From assembly GCA_963715895.1 (NCBI GenBank), contig OY970284.1, forward strand, positions 2,542,001 through 2,606,000: 64,000 nt of DNA, in the 5' to 3' direction. The notes beneath the pieces are model-generated. The model was not told where the DNA came from. It saw only the letters and a program-made list of their open reading frames with translations, and ran no database searches. Shown here piece by piece: positions 7,428-15,062 of this stretch (position 1 is its first letter; each line of letters begins with the position of its first letter). Both the position numbers and the translations under genes were made by a program. The DNA is from JADGNZ01 sp963715895 (GTDB lineage: Bacteria > Acidobacteriota > Thermoanaerobaculia > Gp7-AA8).

Positions 7428-8957
7428 ATGGATCTGAAATCAGGTATCGCGATCGAGGAAATTGCCGACGGCGGCATGCTGGCCGGCGACGTTGACGGCG
7501 AAGCGGTCGTGCTGGTCCGGCAGGGGAAGGAAGTCTTCGCCGTCGGCGCGGAGTGCACGCATTACCACGGACAGCTTGCCGAGGGCATCGTCAGCGGCGA
7601 AACGATCCGCTGTCCCTTGCATCACGCCTGTTACGACCTCCGAACCGGCGCGCCGACCGCGCCGGCGTTGAATCCGATTCCGGTGTGGAACGTCGAGCAG
7701 CGCGACGGGCGTGTCTTCGTGACCACGAAGCGCGACGTTCCGCCTGCATCTCCTGCCAAGACGCCGGTAGCCTCGGTCGGAATCGTCGGTGCCGGCCCGG
7801 CCGGCAACGCTGCCGCGGAGATGCTGCGGAGCGAAGGATTCGCCGGAGCGATAACGATGATCGGCGCGGAAGAAACCGTTCCCATCGATCGGCCGAATCT
7901 CTCGAAGGAGTATCTGGCCGGATCCGCCCCCGAGGAATGGATGCCACTGCGCGACGCTGACTACTATCGCGGGCAGAACATCGAGATCCTCACCGGCCGC
8001 CGGGCCATGCAGCTCGACACGAAATCGAAGACCCTCACGCTCGACGACGGCTCGAAGCGGACCTTCGACGCCATCCTCATCGCCACCGGCTCCGAGCCGG
8101 TGCGCCTCTCGCCCCCCGGAGCCGCCCGCGTCCACGTGCTGCGCACGCTGCGCGACAGCCGCGCCATCATCGCCGAGGCGGCCAAAGGAAAGCGCGCGGT
8201 CGTCCTCGGCGCCAGCTTCATCGGCCTCGAGGTGGCCGCCTCCCTGCGCGCACGCGAGGTCGACGTCACCGTCGTCGCGCCGGACGAAGTCCCGCTGGGG
8301 AAACCGATGGGTGTCGAGGTAGGCGCATTCATCCGCCGCCTCCATGAGCAGCACGGCGTTCATTTCCGCCTCGGCACGACCGTGGCCACCTTCGAAGGCG
8401 ACCGGGTCATCCTCGCCACCGGCGAGCCGATCCCCGCCGACTTCATCGTCGCCGGCGTCGGCGTTCGCCCGAACACCCAGCTTGCCCAATCTGCACAACC
8501 TGACGCCCTGACCGTCGACAACGGCATCGTCGTCGACGAGTTCCTCGAGACCGCCGTCCCCGGCATCTTCGCCGCCGGCGACGTCGCCCACTACCCCGAC
8601 CGCTTCACTGGAAACAAGATCCGCGTCGAGCACTGGGTCGCCGCCGGCCGCCAGGGCCAGACCGCCGCCCGCAACATCCTCGGCCGCCGCACCCCCCACA
8701 CCGCTCCGCCCTTCTTCTGGAGCGCCCACTACGACGTCACCATCGCCTACGTCGGCCACGCCACCGGCTTCGACCGCGTCGAAATCCACGGCTCCCTCGA
8801 CGACCGCCGCGCCTTAGCCGCCTACCACGCCGGCCCGAACCTGGTCGCCATCGCCGCCATCGGCCTCGACCGCGAGTCGCTCCTGATCGAGAAGGCGATG
8901 GAGGAGGGGGATCGGAAGGCGATCGACGCGGTGATCAAGGGGATCGGTGGGACCTAA
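7428..8957 (+). CDS. Rieske-domain FAD/NAD(P)-dependent oxidoreductase (AIFM3/ferredoxin reductase type)
   Basis: The 509-aa protein has two parts. Residues 1-105 form a Rieske [2Fe-2S] domain with ligands C43/H45 in CTHYHG and C62/H65 in CPLHHACYD. Residues 115-509 are a pyridine nucleotide-disulphide oxidoreductase fold with the FAD motif GIVGAGPAGNAAAEM, the NAD motif VVLGASFIGLEVAASL and the FAD-binding IFAAGDVAHYP. This is the arrangement of AIFM3-like and dioxygenase-associated reductases that move electrons from NAD(P)H to an Fe-S partner. The ATG lies 3 bases after the folE stop. Its electron acceptor is unknown. Confidence 0.93.
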   Translation: MDLKSGIAIEEIADGGMLAGDVDGEAVVLVRQGKEVFAVGAECTHYHGQLAEGIVSGETIRCPLHHACYDLRTGAPTAPALNPIPVWNVEQRDGRVFVTTKRDVPPASPAKTPVASVGIVGAGPAGNAAAEMLRSEGFAGAITMIGAEETVPIDRPNLSKEYLAGSAPEEWMPLRDADYYRGQNIEILTGRRAMQLDTKSKTLTLDDGSKRTFDAILIATGSEPVRLSPPGAARVHVLRTLRDSRAIIAEAAKGKRAVVLGASFIGLEVAASLRAREVDVTVVAPDEVPLGKPMGVEVGAFIRRLHEQHGVHFRLGTTVATFEGDRVILATGEPIPADFIVAGVGVRPNTQLAQSAQPDALTVDNGIVVDEFLETAVPGIFAAGDVAHYPDRFTGNKIRVEHWVAAGRQGQTAARNILGRRTPHTAPPFFWSAHYDVTIAYVGHATGFDRVEIHGSLDDRRALAAYHAGPNLVAIAAIGLDRESLLIEKAMEEGDRKAIDAVIKGIGGT

Positions 8958-9048
8958 CCGGAGCGCTGGCGTCTCGTCGGCTGGCTCGGCGGCGTCTCGC
9001 CGATGAGGGTTACCGCGAATGGATGGTCACTGGCGGGCGCGGATGGGC

Positions 9049-9299
9049 TCCAGTGGGGTACGCCCCGTCCCCCAGTGGGGTACGCCCCGTCCCCCAGTGG
9101 GGTACGCCCCGTCCCCCAGTGGGGTACGCCCCGTCCCCCAGTGGGGTACGCCCCGTCCCCCAGTGGGGTACGCCCCGTCCCCCAGTGGGGTACGCACTGT
9201 CCCCCAGTGGGGTACACACCGTCTCCAGTGGGGTACACACCTTCCCCCAGTGGGATACACACCTTCCCCCAGTGGGGTACACACCGTCCCCCAGTTGAG
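9049..9299. repeat. 22-bp palindromic tandem array, locus 1 (about 11 units)
   Basis: A 22-bp unit with core CCCCAGTGGGG followed by GTAC is repeated 11 times plus a degenerate last copy. The core is a perfect 5+1+5 palindrome. Units differ mainly at the spacer (CGCCCCGT, CGCACTGT, CACACCGT, CACACCTT). Because three units make 66 bases with no stops, long repetitive reading frames appear on both strands. They are not credible genes. A second array of 16 units lies at 54375-54724. Both arrays are preceded by a GGAGCGCTGGCGTCTCG-type dispersed repeat. Confidence 0.95.
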
Positions 9300-10277
9300 T
9301 CCCACCTGTGTCGCAGCGACATCCCCCGTATCGCGGCGTGGGAGTCCCATGTAGCAGCGTGAGAACCCCATGTCGCAAACGCTACTACCCGCGACCCGCT
9401 CACACGGTGAGCCGGACCAGGAGAGCCAACGGCGCGCTCACGATCGCTCACCTTGATTCCTCCACCTCCGCCCTTCGGCGACATCGCAGCGGATTCCGAC
9501 CAGCCAGGATTTTCGGAATTCCCCGGCCAGAACTTCCCGAACCGGCATCGCTCACGCGGTGAGCTGCCCCCTCACACCACGATCCGTCCCGACCGCAGGG
9601 GTGTTGGCCAGCGCACGCGGCGAATCGGCCGGATTGAAGGCGCAACCGGAGTCCAATGCAAACCAGAATGCGTCGATTGACGTCCTCGATGCGTTCGACA
9701 ACGCCGCGCTCGAGGTCAATCACCCAGCAGACGGCGTGCGTTAGCTGTACGACGACGCCAACGGCCGGACGGCGTGGTGGATGAGCAATCGACGATGCTG
9801 AGCGGCGACTTCGACGCGAGGCTCAACGAGGAGACTAGAAGACGCCTGGCGTCGAAGCTTCCTCCCAAGCGCAAGAGCTGGTCCCCTGGGCTCGTCCGGT
9901 CCGAGCTACTCAGCGCTCTCTGGATGGGACCGTGGTCATCATCGACACGCTCGTGGTGTGCTCGAAGTCGCTGCGCTTCATGGCGAACATCGTCGTGTCT
10001 CATTTGGGACACCTGAGGCGCGAACTCGTCGAATGGCGGGCGCCCGCCGAGGGGGCCCGGTAAGGTGTGTGCGCGTCGCGCGCCGGCCATGCGCGCGTGC
10101 GTTTGATGTCCGTCATACCCTTTCGTGTGTCTGCGTCGTTCTTCCTGTCTTCCCCGACCCAACTTTTCGGTGTGATGGCGCTTGCACCAGATGCGCGCGC
10201 GACGTCTGAGCGGCCACTGGTGATCGCTGGCCCTTGCGTGGCATGATTTGGTGAACATCAAACACAAGGAGGCAGAC
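9300..10277. other. Gene-poor stretch with no recognisable gene
   Basis: After the array there is almost 1 kb without a frame that combines a plausible start, a ribosome-binding site and recognisable protein features. Short open frames exist on both strands but their translations are arginine- and proline-rich, as expected of noncoding GC-rich DNA. The stretch may contain decayed mobile DNA. Nothing in it can be assigned a function. Confidence 0.5.
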
Positions 10278-10532
10278 ATGTCAGACGATAACAAACACAA
10301 CATAATGTTCTTCGAGAGCCCATCTGTTCGCGGACTCTACGACACAATGCATGAGTGGCAGAATACAAATCGTAAGCGTTTGCTTTCGTTGAATGTCCAG
10401 AAGGATGGTGATATGTTTTGCTGTATCGCGTTAACAAACCCAATGGAAGTGGTAATTACAGATTTCGATGGTAGTCGCAATGTTTTTGTCACGGAGGATG
10501 GGGCATTGTGGGTAGACGGAAAAGGTATCTGA
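10278..10532 (+). CDS. Small low-GC hypothetical protein
   Basis: The 84-aa protein (MSDDNKHNIMFFESPS start) has no signal peptide or membrane helix. A textbook AAGGAGG lies 7 bases upstream of the ATG at 10278. Its codon use is distinctly AT-richer than that of the surrounding genes, which points to acquisition by transfer. I recall no named domain; the acidic, aromatic-rich sequence ends in VTEDGALWVDGKGI. It sits between a gene-poor stretch and a decayed toxin-antitoxin locus, so an accessory or defence-related role is possible but unproven. Confidence 0.7.
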   Translation: MSDDNKHNIMFFESPSVRGLYDTMHEWQNTNRKRLLSLNVQKDGDMFCCIALTNPMEVVITDFDGSRNVFVTEDGALWVDGKGI

Positions 10533-10644
10533 GCGGCCCGCGAGAGCCAAGAGCTATTCGCATCCGTGAACAAATGCCTGAGAGCGAAAGCAAGGGCTCC
10601 TTCGGTTGCATCGCCCCCCCCCATCGGTCGTAGTCTTGCAAGTG

Positions 10645-10881
10645 ATGACGCAGACAATCGAGGCCATCTACACCGACGGCGTTCTGAAGCCTACGGTCGA
10701 GTTGCCCCTTCGGAACAACCAGCGTGTTCGTCTGAGCATCGAGACGATAGACGAGACCATCGACGCGACCAACATCGATCGCGAGGCTGCCGTCACACGC
10801 CTGAAGGCAGGGATCGCGAGCATGCGTTTCTTCTCGGAGGGACCGCTTCCCAGCCGAGAGGAGCTGAATGATCGCCGTTGA
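10645..10881 (+). CDS. DUF104 (AF2212-like) antitoxin
   Basis: The 78-aa product begins MTQTIEAIYTDGVLKPTVEL and continues LRNNQRVRLSIE, the standard N-terminal strand pattern of DUF104/AF2212-type antitoxins, followed by a charged helical tail (PSREELNDRR). Such proteins neutralise a PIN-domain VapC RNase encoded immediately downstream. Here the downstream frame starts inside the last codons of this gene (14-base overlap) and is clearly a VapC, but broken. The antitoxin is therefore an intact half of a dead pair. Confidence 0.8.
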   Translation: MTQTIEAIYTDGVLKPTVELPLRNNQRVRLSIETIDETIDATNIDREAAVTRLKAGIASMRFFSEGPLPSREELNDRR

Positions 10882-10994
10882 TACGAACGTACTCATCTAC
10901 GCTTGCGAGCAGTCCCTCACCGGCAATCGATTGCGCCGACCTCATCGCTACCGCAACGGAAGGCGTCCTCCTCTGGCAGGTGGCATTCAAGTGA
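10868..10994 (+). pseudogene. vapC-type PIN-domain toxin remnant
   Basis: The frame opens with MIAVDTNVLIYACEQS, the diagnostic PIN N-terminus with the first metal-binding Asp. It then loses register: in the +1 frame the sequence continues ADLIATATEGVLLWQVAFK and stops. The second half of the PIN domain, with the remaining acidic residues, is absent. One frameshift plus a 3' deletion has inactivated the gene. The ATG overlaps the upstream antitoxin, as in functional vapBC-like operons. Confidence 0.8.
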
Positions 10995-11090
10995 GCGACT
11001 ACAACAGGTCTTAAGCCTTCTTAGTACAGCTTCTCGAAAATGAGTGTCCCGTCCGGCTGGCCGTATTGCGCCAGCGAAGCTGGCTAAGGC

Positions 11091-11232
11091 CCGTAGCCCC
11101 CGGCTTCAGTCGTCGGCTTCAGTCGGGGGGGATGCCGGTCATCAATTGTTCCCAGCCCGCTAAAGCGGCTGCCAACTTGGGGATGCTCGTTTCCCCCCGA
11201 CTGAAGCCGTCGACTGAAGCCGGGGGCTACGG
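11091..11232. repeat. Long inverted repeat with 41-bp arms
   Basis: The arms at 11091-11131 and 11192-11232 are reverse complements with a single mismatch, separated by 60 bases. Each arm contains two copies of CGGCTTCAGTCG flanked by G/C runs (CCGTAGCCCCCGG outer end). The centre holds CCCGCTAAAGCGG, itself a small palindrome. The element lies in a 350-bp gene-free interval between the vapC remnant and a pseudogene and has no coding content. It resembles the palindromic TAGCCCCCGGCTTCAG repeats seen in several soil bacteria. Confidence 0.85.
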
Positions 11233-11344
11233 TTCTCAAGCCGGCTTCGCCGGCCATGCGCACTCGTCTACCACTCCCCTCGATAACAAGCCCGCGCGGG
11301 CGGTGTAAGGCTTGGCTACGGGACCTTTATTTGCGTTGACCTGT

Positions 11345-11733
11345 ACTTAGCCTTGCGGCCAGCGAAGCGTGCGGTGAAGCCCGGTATCGCGGCGGCAAGA
11401 TACTCCGAGTTCGCGGACACGACATCCAGCAGCTCGCGAGGACGGCGTCGACCGACTTGCCGTCGCGGTCGGCGAGGCGTTCCAGGGCGAGGATCTCGAG
11501 GCGGGGGATGCGGACTTCCAGGTCGGCGAGGCGGAGGAGCTCGGGGATGGCGTCGGCGAGGTCGGTTCCGAGGGCTTCTTCGATTCCTGGGACCAGAAGT
11601 CCATGCCGAAGGAGGCCAGCTCTCTCCACGACAGCATCAGGCCGTGAGGGGTGTCGACCCCTTCCAGCTCGCCGGCTTCCATCCATCCGAGAACGTCCGG
11701 TAGAGGCATGCAGAGGATCGCTGTGCCGTGCAT
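11345..11733 (-). pseudogene. Frameshifted paralogue of the 33.6 kb HTH-type gene
   Basis: Three successive reading frames on the minus strand match consecutive parts of the intact gene at 33623-34078. The first has DVLGWMEAGELEG and MLSWRELASFGMDFW. The second has IEEALGTDLADAIPELLRL followed by LEVRIPRLEILALERLADRDGK. The third has ELLDVVSANSEYLAAAIPGF. The N-terminal helix-turn-helix part is also shortened. At least two frameshifts therefore separate it from a working protein. The two loci show that this accessory gene family has been present more than once in the genome. Confidence 0.8.
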
Positions 11734-11850
11734 TGGACCTCACGCCGGGCGAGTTGCTGCGGCCTCGATTAAGAGGCTGCGCTTCGACTGACGGGCGTGC
11801 GGGCTGGCCTGTCCTTCTTGATCGTCAACCGGTGGTATCGCGCTTCGCGC

Positions 11851-12318
11851 TCAACCACCGGCTCTACTGTTCGTCAAGCCTCCGGAGTGACGGTCGTTTG
11901 TCCTTCTGTTCAGAGCTCCGGGGAGCGAGCCTCGGCCCCACGACTCGAGACGACCATTGCGGAAGGCCACGTACTCCTGATGGCTCCCCGAGAGGTTCAT
12001 GCCCCCCCCCTGGCTCTGGGACGACTGGGATTCCCAACTACCGCCGTTTACATATGCATCAGTGCCGAACTGATAGACCCATACCTCCCACACGTCGTCG
12101 CCGAGCCGAAACATCTGCGATGACTCCGGTTGAGGTTTACGGGACGGTCCGAGCCAGGAGTGCGTCCGGCTGTCCGGTCCCGCAAACTGCTCTGGTGTGA
12201 CTCCTTGTCGGAACGTGAAGCAGTTGCATTGGCTCAGTTCCATCAATGACAACGACGAGCAGCCCGTAACGCTCAGGCCAACCAATACGGCGGTCAACGC
12301 AATGATGAATCGCTTCAT
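11851..12318 (-). CDS. Small lipoprotein of unknown function
   Basis: The 155-aa product starts MKRFIIALTAVLVGLSVTGC with a lipobox ending at Cys20, so it should be lipid-anchored. The mature part contains GVTPEQFAGP and a strand pair DDVWEVWVYQFG, reminiscent of small outer-membrane-associated lipoproteins. The last 20 residues (NRRTNDRHSGG) look unlike the rest and may be read-through after a 3' rearrangement. GAAAGGA lies 8 bases upstream of the ATG at 12318. No function can be given. Confidence 0.65.
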   Translation of the reverse strand: MKRFIIALTAVLVGLSVTGCSSLSLMELSQCNCFTFRQGVTPEQFAGPDSRTHSWLGPSRKPQPESSQMFRLGDDVWEVWVYQFGTDAYVNGGSWESQSSQSQGGGMNLSGSHQEYVAFRNGRLESWGRGSLPGALNRRTNDRHSGGLTNSRAGG

Positions 12319-12436
12319 TGGATACATCCTTTCAGGGTGTCAGCACGCAACGACATGCGAGAGTTGATCCACACAATTCCCGTAGATTCCGGCCGCCGTG
12401 CCACCAGAAGTCTCCTCAATGGAGGACGGAATGTCA

Positions 12437-12542
12437 GCGTTGGAGGTCATGTCGAACGTCGAAAGTGCCGGCGCAGGGGCTATCGTATCTGGGACATCCA
12501 GGCCCCGCCGGCACTTTCGACGTTCGACATGACCTCCAACGC
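12437..12542. repeat. Perfect 37-bp inverted repeat overlapping the YcaQ-like start region
   Basis: Bases 12437-12473 and 12506-12542 are exact reverse complements, separated by 32 bases. The outer ends read GCGTTGGAGG and CCTCCAACGC. The element ends one base before the GCC-ATG of the downstream gene. In the transcript it would form a very stable hairpin directly in front of, or over, the start codon. It could be a MITE-like insertion or a structure limiting translation. Confidence 0.9.
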
Positions 12543-12543
12543 C

Positions 12544-13734
12544 ATGCAGAACCTCTCCCTCGCCGACGCCCGCGCCCTCCTCTTGACGGCGCAGGGGCTC
12601 GACCGACCATGGGCGACGCGGGCCACGAAGGAGGGCGTGCGCGCGGCGATCCGCCGCATGGGTGTGCTCCAGATCGACACCATCCATGTCGTCGCCCGCA
12701 GCCCGTATCTCGTCCTATGGAGCCGTCTCGGTGCGTACGACCCGAGCTGGCTCGACGAGTTGCTGGCCGAGGGGAGGATCTTCGAGTATTGGGCGCACGA
12801 GGCCTCCTTCCTCCCGATCGAAGACTATCCACTCTTCCGCCGCCGCATGCGCGAGACCGGGTCGCTCGGCTGGAAATACTCACATGAGTGGATGACGGAG
12901 AACCGCCAGACGGTGCGGAAGATCCGCGCCCATCTCCGCGCGCACGGGCCGGTGCGCGCCGCCGACTTCACGCGCGCGGATGGAAAGGGGGGCGGCTGGT
13001 GGGGGTGGAAGCCGGAGAAGCGCGCTCTCGAATACCTCTTCAGCGCCGGTGAGCTGATGATCGCGCGGCGGGAGCGCTTCCAGCGGGTCTACGACCTGCG
13101 CGAGCGCGTTCTCCCAGGATGGAACGCCGCCCCCCTTCCCTCGGCAAAGGCGACCCACCGCGCTCTCGTCGTCAACGCCGTGCGCGCGCTCGGCGTCGCC
13201 ACCGCCCGCTGGGCCGCGGACTACTACCGCATGGGCCTCGCCGAGACAGAGGTCGCGATCAAGTCGCTCGTCCGTGACGGCGAGCTCCTTCCTGCGCGTA
13301 TCGAGAGCGTGGCCGGCGACGCCTTTCTCCATCGGGACTATCGTGCGACGCTCACCGCCATTCGCCGCGGCCGCCGTCCCTCGCATGCGACCCTCCTCTC
13401 GCCGTTCGACCCGATCGTCTGGGACAGGAAGCGCGCCCTGGTGCTCTTCGGGTTCGACTACCGAATCGAGTGCTACACGCCGGCGGCGAAGCGACGCTAC
13501 GGCTACTTCACCCTCCCGATCCTCGTTGATGACCGGCTCGTCGGCCGACTCGACGCCAAGGCTCATCGAGGGGACGGTGTCTTCGAGGTGAAATCGTTCC
13601 ACCTCGAGGAGGGAATCATCCTCGACACCGCGCTTGCGGAGAGGATCGCCGGCGCGATCGACGCCTGCGCCGCGTGGCACGCAACCCCGCGTGTCCGGCT
13701 GCCGCGATCCTGCGCCCTGCGGAAATTTGTTTAA
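12544..13734 (+). CDS. YcaQ/AlkX-type winged-helix DNA glycosylase family protein
   Basis: The 396-aa protein matches the YcaQ family (HTH_42). Visible blocks are the N-terminal LSLADARALLLTAQGL, the IRRMGVLQIDTIHVVARSPYLVLWSRLG block, EYWAHEASFLPIEDYPLFR and the C-terminal LLSPFDPIVWDRKRALVLFGFDYR. Known members unhook DNA interstrand crosslinks or excise bulky alkylated bases. The ATG at 12544 follows directly after a perfect inverted repeat; an in-frame ATG at 12529 lies inside the repeat. No Shine-Dalgarno sequence is visible for either, so the hairpin may matter for expression. It stands alone as a transcription unit. Confidence 0.88.
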   Translation: MQNLSLADARALLLTAQGLDRPWATRATKEGVRAAIRRMGVLQIDTIHVVARSPYLVLWSRLGAYDPSWLDELLAEGRIFEYWAHEASFLPIEDYPLFRRRMRETGSLGWKYSHEWMTENRQTVRKIRAHLRAHGPVRAADFTRADGKGGGWWGWKPEKRALEYLFSAGELMIARRERFQRVYDLRERVLPGWNAAPLPSAKATHRALVVNAVRALGVATARWAADYYRMGLAETEVAIKSLVRDGELLPARIESVAGDAFLHRDYRATLTAIRRGRRPSHATLLSPFDPIVWDRKRALVLFGFDYRIECYTPAAKRRYGYFTLPILVDDRLVGRLDAKAHRGDGVFEVKSFHLEEGIILDTALAERIAGAIDACAAWHATPRVRLPRSCALRKFV

Positions 13735-13775
13735 CCACAGAGGCGCAGAGGACACAGAGAAGCGTCTCCGCTTGC

Positions 13776-13827
13776 ATACATAGCGTTTCTATGTATACTC
13801 GGTGCATGCATAGCAGTCCTATGTATG
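13776..13827. promoter_or_regulatory. Two PadR-type operators upstream of padR
   Basis: There are two inverted repeats: ATACATAG-N5-CTATGTAT at 13776-13796 and CATGCATAG-N5-CTATGTATG at 13805-13827. Their centres are 30 bases apart, about three helical turns, so two dimers could bind the same face of the helix. PadR proteins bind ATGT-N-ACAT-like palindromes and usually repress their own promoter. The sites lie 35-85 bases upstream of the PadR ATG. Confidence 0.75.
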
Positions 13828-13861
13828 AAACAGGGGCCGGTATCAGGAGAAGGACCAAACG

Positions 13862-14200
13862 ATGACACCGTCGAGAGATCTCGTGGCCGCATCGGCGGTT
13901 CCCCTCATCCTGTCCATCCTCCAGCAAGGCGACAGCTACGGCTACGCCATCATTCAAAAGGTGCTGGAGCTCTCCGGGGGGGAGATGGAGTGGGCGGACG
14001 GCATGCTCTATCCGATTCTGCACCGGCTGGAGAAACGCCGGTTCATCGAGGCGTACTGGGGGACTGCCAGCAATGGGCGCAAGCGCAAGTACTACCGCCT
14101 CGATCGATCGGGCCTGGAAGAGCTGGAGACGCAGCGTCAGCATTGGAACAAGCTGCACGGCATGCTGCAGCATCTGGAGGAGGCACCATGTTTGATCTAG
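13862..14200 (+). CDS. PadR family transcriptional regulator
   Basis: The 112-aa protein is a full PadR winged-helix domain: VPLILSILQQGDSYGYAIIQKV, then EWADGMLYPILHRLEKRRFI, the wing WGTASNGRKRKYYRLD and a C-terminal dimerisation helix LEELETQRQHWNKLHGML. GAGAAGGA lies upstream of the ATG. Two matching palindromes precede it, so autoregulation is likely. Its 3' end overlaps the next gene by 13 bases, a common arrangement in which PadR controls a membrane protein carrying a HAAS or permease-prefix segment. Confidence 0.95.
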   Translation: MTPSRDLVAASAVPLILSILQQGDSYGYAIIQKVLELSGGEMEWADGMLYPILHRLEKRRFIEAYWGTASNGRKRKYYRLDRSGLEELETQRQHWNKLHGMLQHLEEAPCLI

Positions 14201-14655
14201 AACGCGAAGTGGCCGCCTGGAGCGCGGCGGTTCACAGCGAACGCTGCCAGCCGGCTGCCAGCGTGGCGGAGCTCAGCGACCATCTCTACTGTGCGATCGA
14301 CCGCGCCCGCGCCGAGGGGCTCTCCGACGAGGAGGCGTTTCGCGCCGCGACCGCGCGCCTCGGCGCCACCCCGGAGCTGACGGCCGAATACGCAAAGAAC
14401 CGCTCCGCTCTCGGTACCGCTTGCCAGCTGGCGGCGAAACTCGACGGTCCCGTCTCGCGCTCCAATCGCGGACTGCTCGTGGCCCACGCCGTGGTCTGGG
14501 CAACTGTCGTGATCGCCTCCTCCCTTGTGCTGAAGAGAACCACGTCGCCCGAGATATCCGCGTGGCTGCTGATTGGAGTCTTCATCCCGCTCTGGCTGGC
14601 CTCCGATCGGATCCTGCGAGCGGCACTGCGAAAGAGACTCGTCCACCGCGCCTGA
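14188..14655 (+). CDS. PadR-associated membrane protein with HAAS/permease-prefix-like N-terminus
   Basis: The 155-aa product has a cytoplasmic N-terminal segment, VAELSDHLYCAIDRARAEGLSDEEAFRAA, that fits the helical permease-prefix/HAAS signature found in proteins coupled to PadR regulators. Two membrane helices follow (about residues 92-110 VVWATVVIASSLVL and 120-140 WLLIGVFIPLWLA). The ATG overlaps the padR 3' end and has GGAGGAGGC upstream. The role is unknown; such proteins are thought to act with their PadR partner in membrane stress signalling or efflux control. Confidence 0.8.
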   Translation: MFDLEREVAAWSAAVHSERCQPAASVAELSDHLYCAIDRARAEGLSDEEAFRAATARLGATPELTAEYAKNRSALGTACQLAAKLDGPVSRSNRGLLVAHAVVWATVVIASSLVLKRTTSPEISAWLLIGVFIPLWLASDRILRAALRKRLVHRA

Positions 14656-14690
14656 CATTCGGCCTGATATCGACAACCGGAGAAAAACAA

Positions 14691-15053
14691 ATGATCGCGC
14701 GACTCATGGGTCTGGATACGATCTCACCCCGCGACCTCCATCGTCTGCTTCAGGAGGGGAGAGCCAACGCGATCGACGTCAACTCCCCGCAGAGCTGGAT
14801 GCAGGCTCGCGTCCCCGGCGCGGTGAACCTCGATCCGGCCGGCTATGACCCAGCCGATCTCCCGGCCGACAAGAGCGCTCTCCTGGTCTTTTACTGCTCC
14901 AATCCCTGGTGCCGAAAGGCTCCCAACGCCGCGCGCCGCGCCAACTCCCTCGGCTACGTCAACGTGAAGGTAATGTCCGCAGGCATCAAGGGCTGGCTGT
15001 CCGACAGGCTACCGGTCGAGACGGGGTCAGGCAGCGCCGGCGATCAGCCGTAG
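14691..15053 (+). CDS. Rhodanese-like domain protein
   Basis: The 120-aa single-domain protein has ISPRDLHRLL, the AIDVNSPQSWMQARVPGAVNL block and the active-site loop FYCSNPWCRKAPNAA, where the first Cys would carry the persulphide, followed by VKVMSAGIKGW. Rhodaneses transfer sulphur from thiosulphate or persulphides to cyanide or thiol acceptors. The loop with two cysteines is seen in single-domain forms. It has no signal peptide, so it is cytoplasmic. It follows the PadR pair by 35 bases and could be cotranscribed with it. Confidence 0.9.
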   Translation: MIARLMGLDTISPRDLHRLLQEGRANAIDVNSPQSWMQARVPGAVNLDPAGYDPADLPADKSALLVFYCSNPWCRKAPNAARRANSLGYVNVKVMSAGIKGWLSDRLPVETGSGSAGDQP

Positions 15054-15062
15054 TGCACGGCG

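Noticed and set aside
7440..8789. 449-aa antisense frame opposite the Rieske-FAD reductase
   Set aside because: It is a shadow of a well-supported gene, with Asp/Gly/Val bias typical of reverse frames.
9003..9484. Several repetitive open frames on both strands through the 22-bp array
   Set aside because: The 22-bp unit lacks stops in most frames, so frames are open by arithmetic. There is no start context and no non-repeat coding part.
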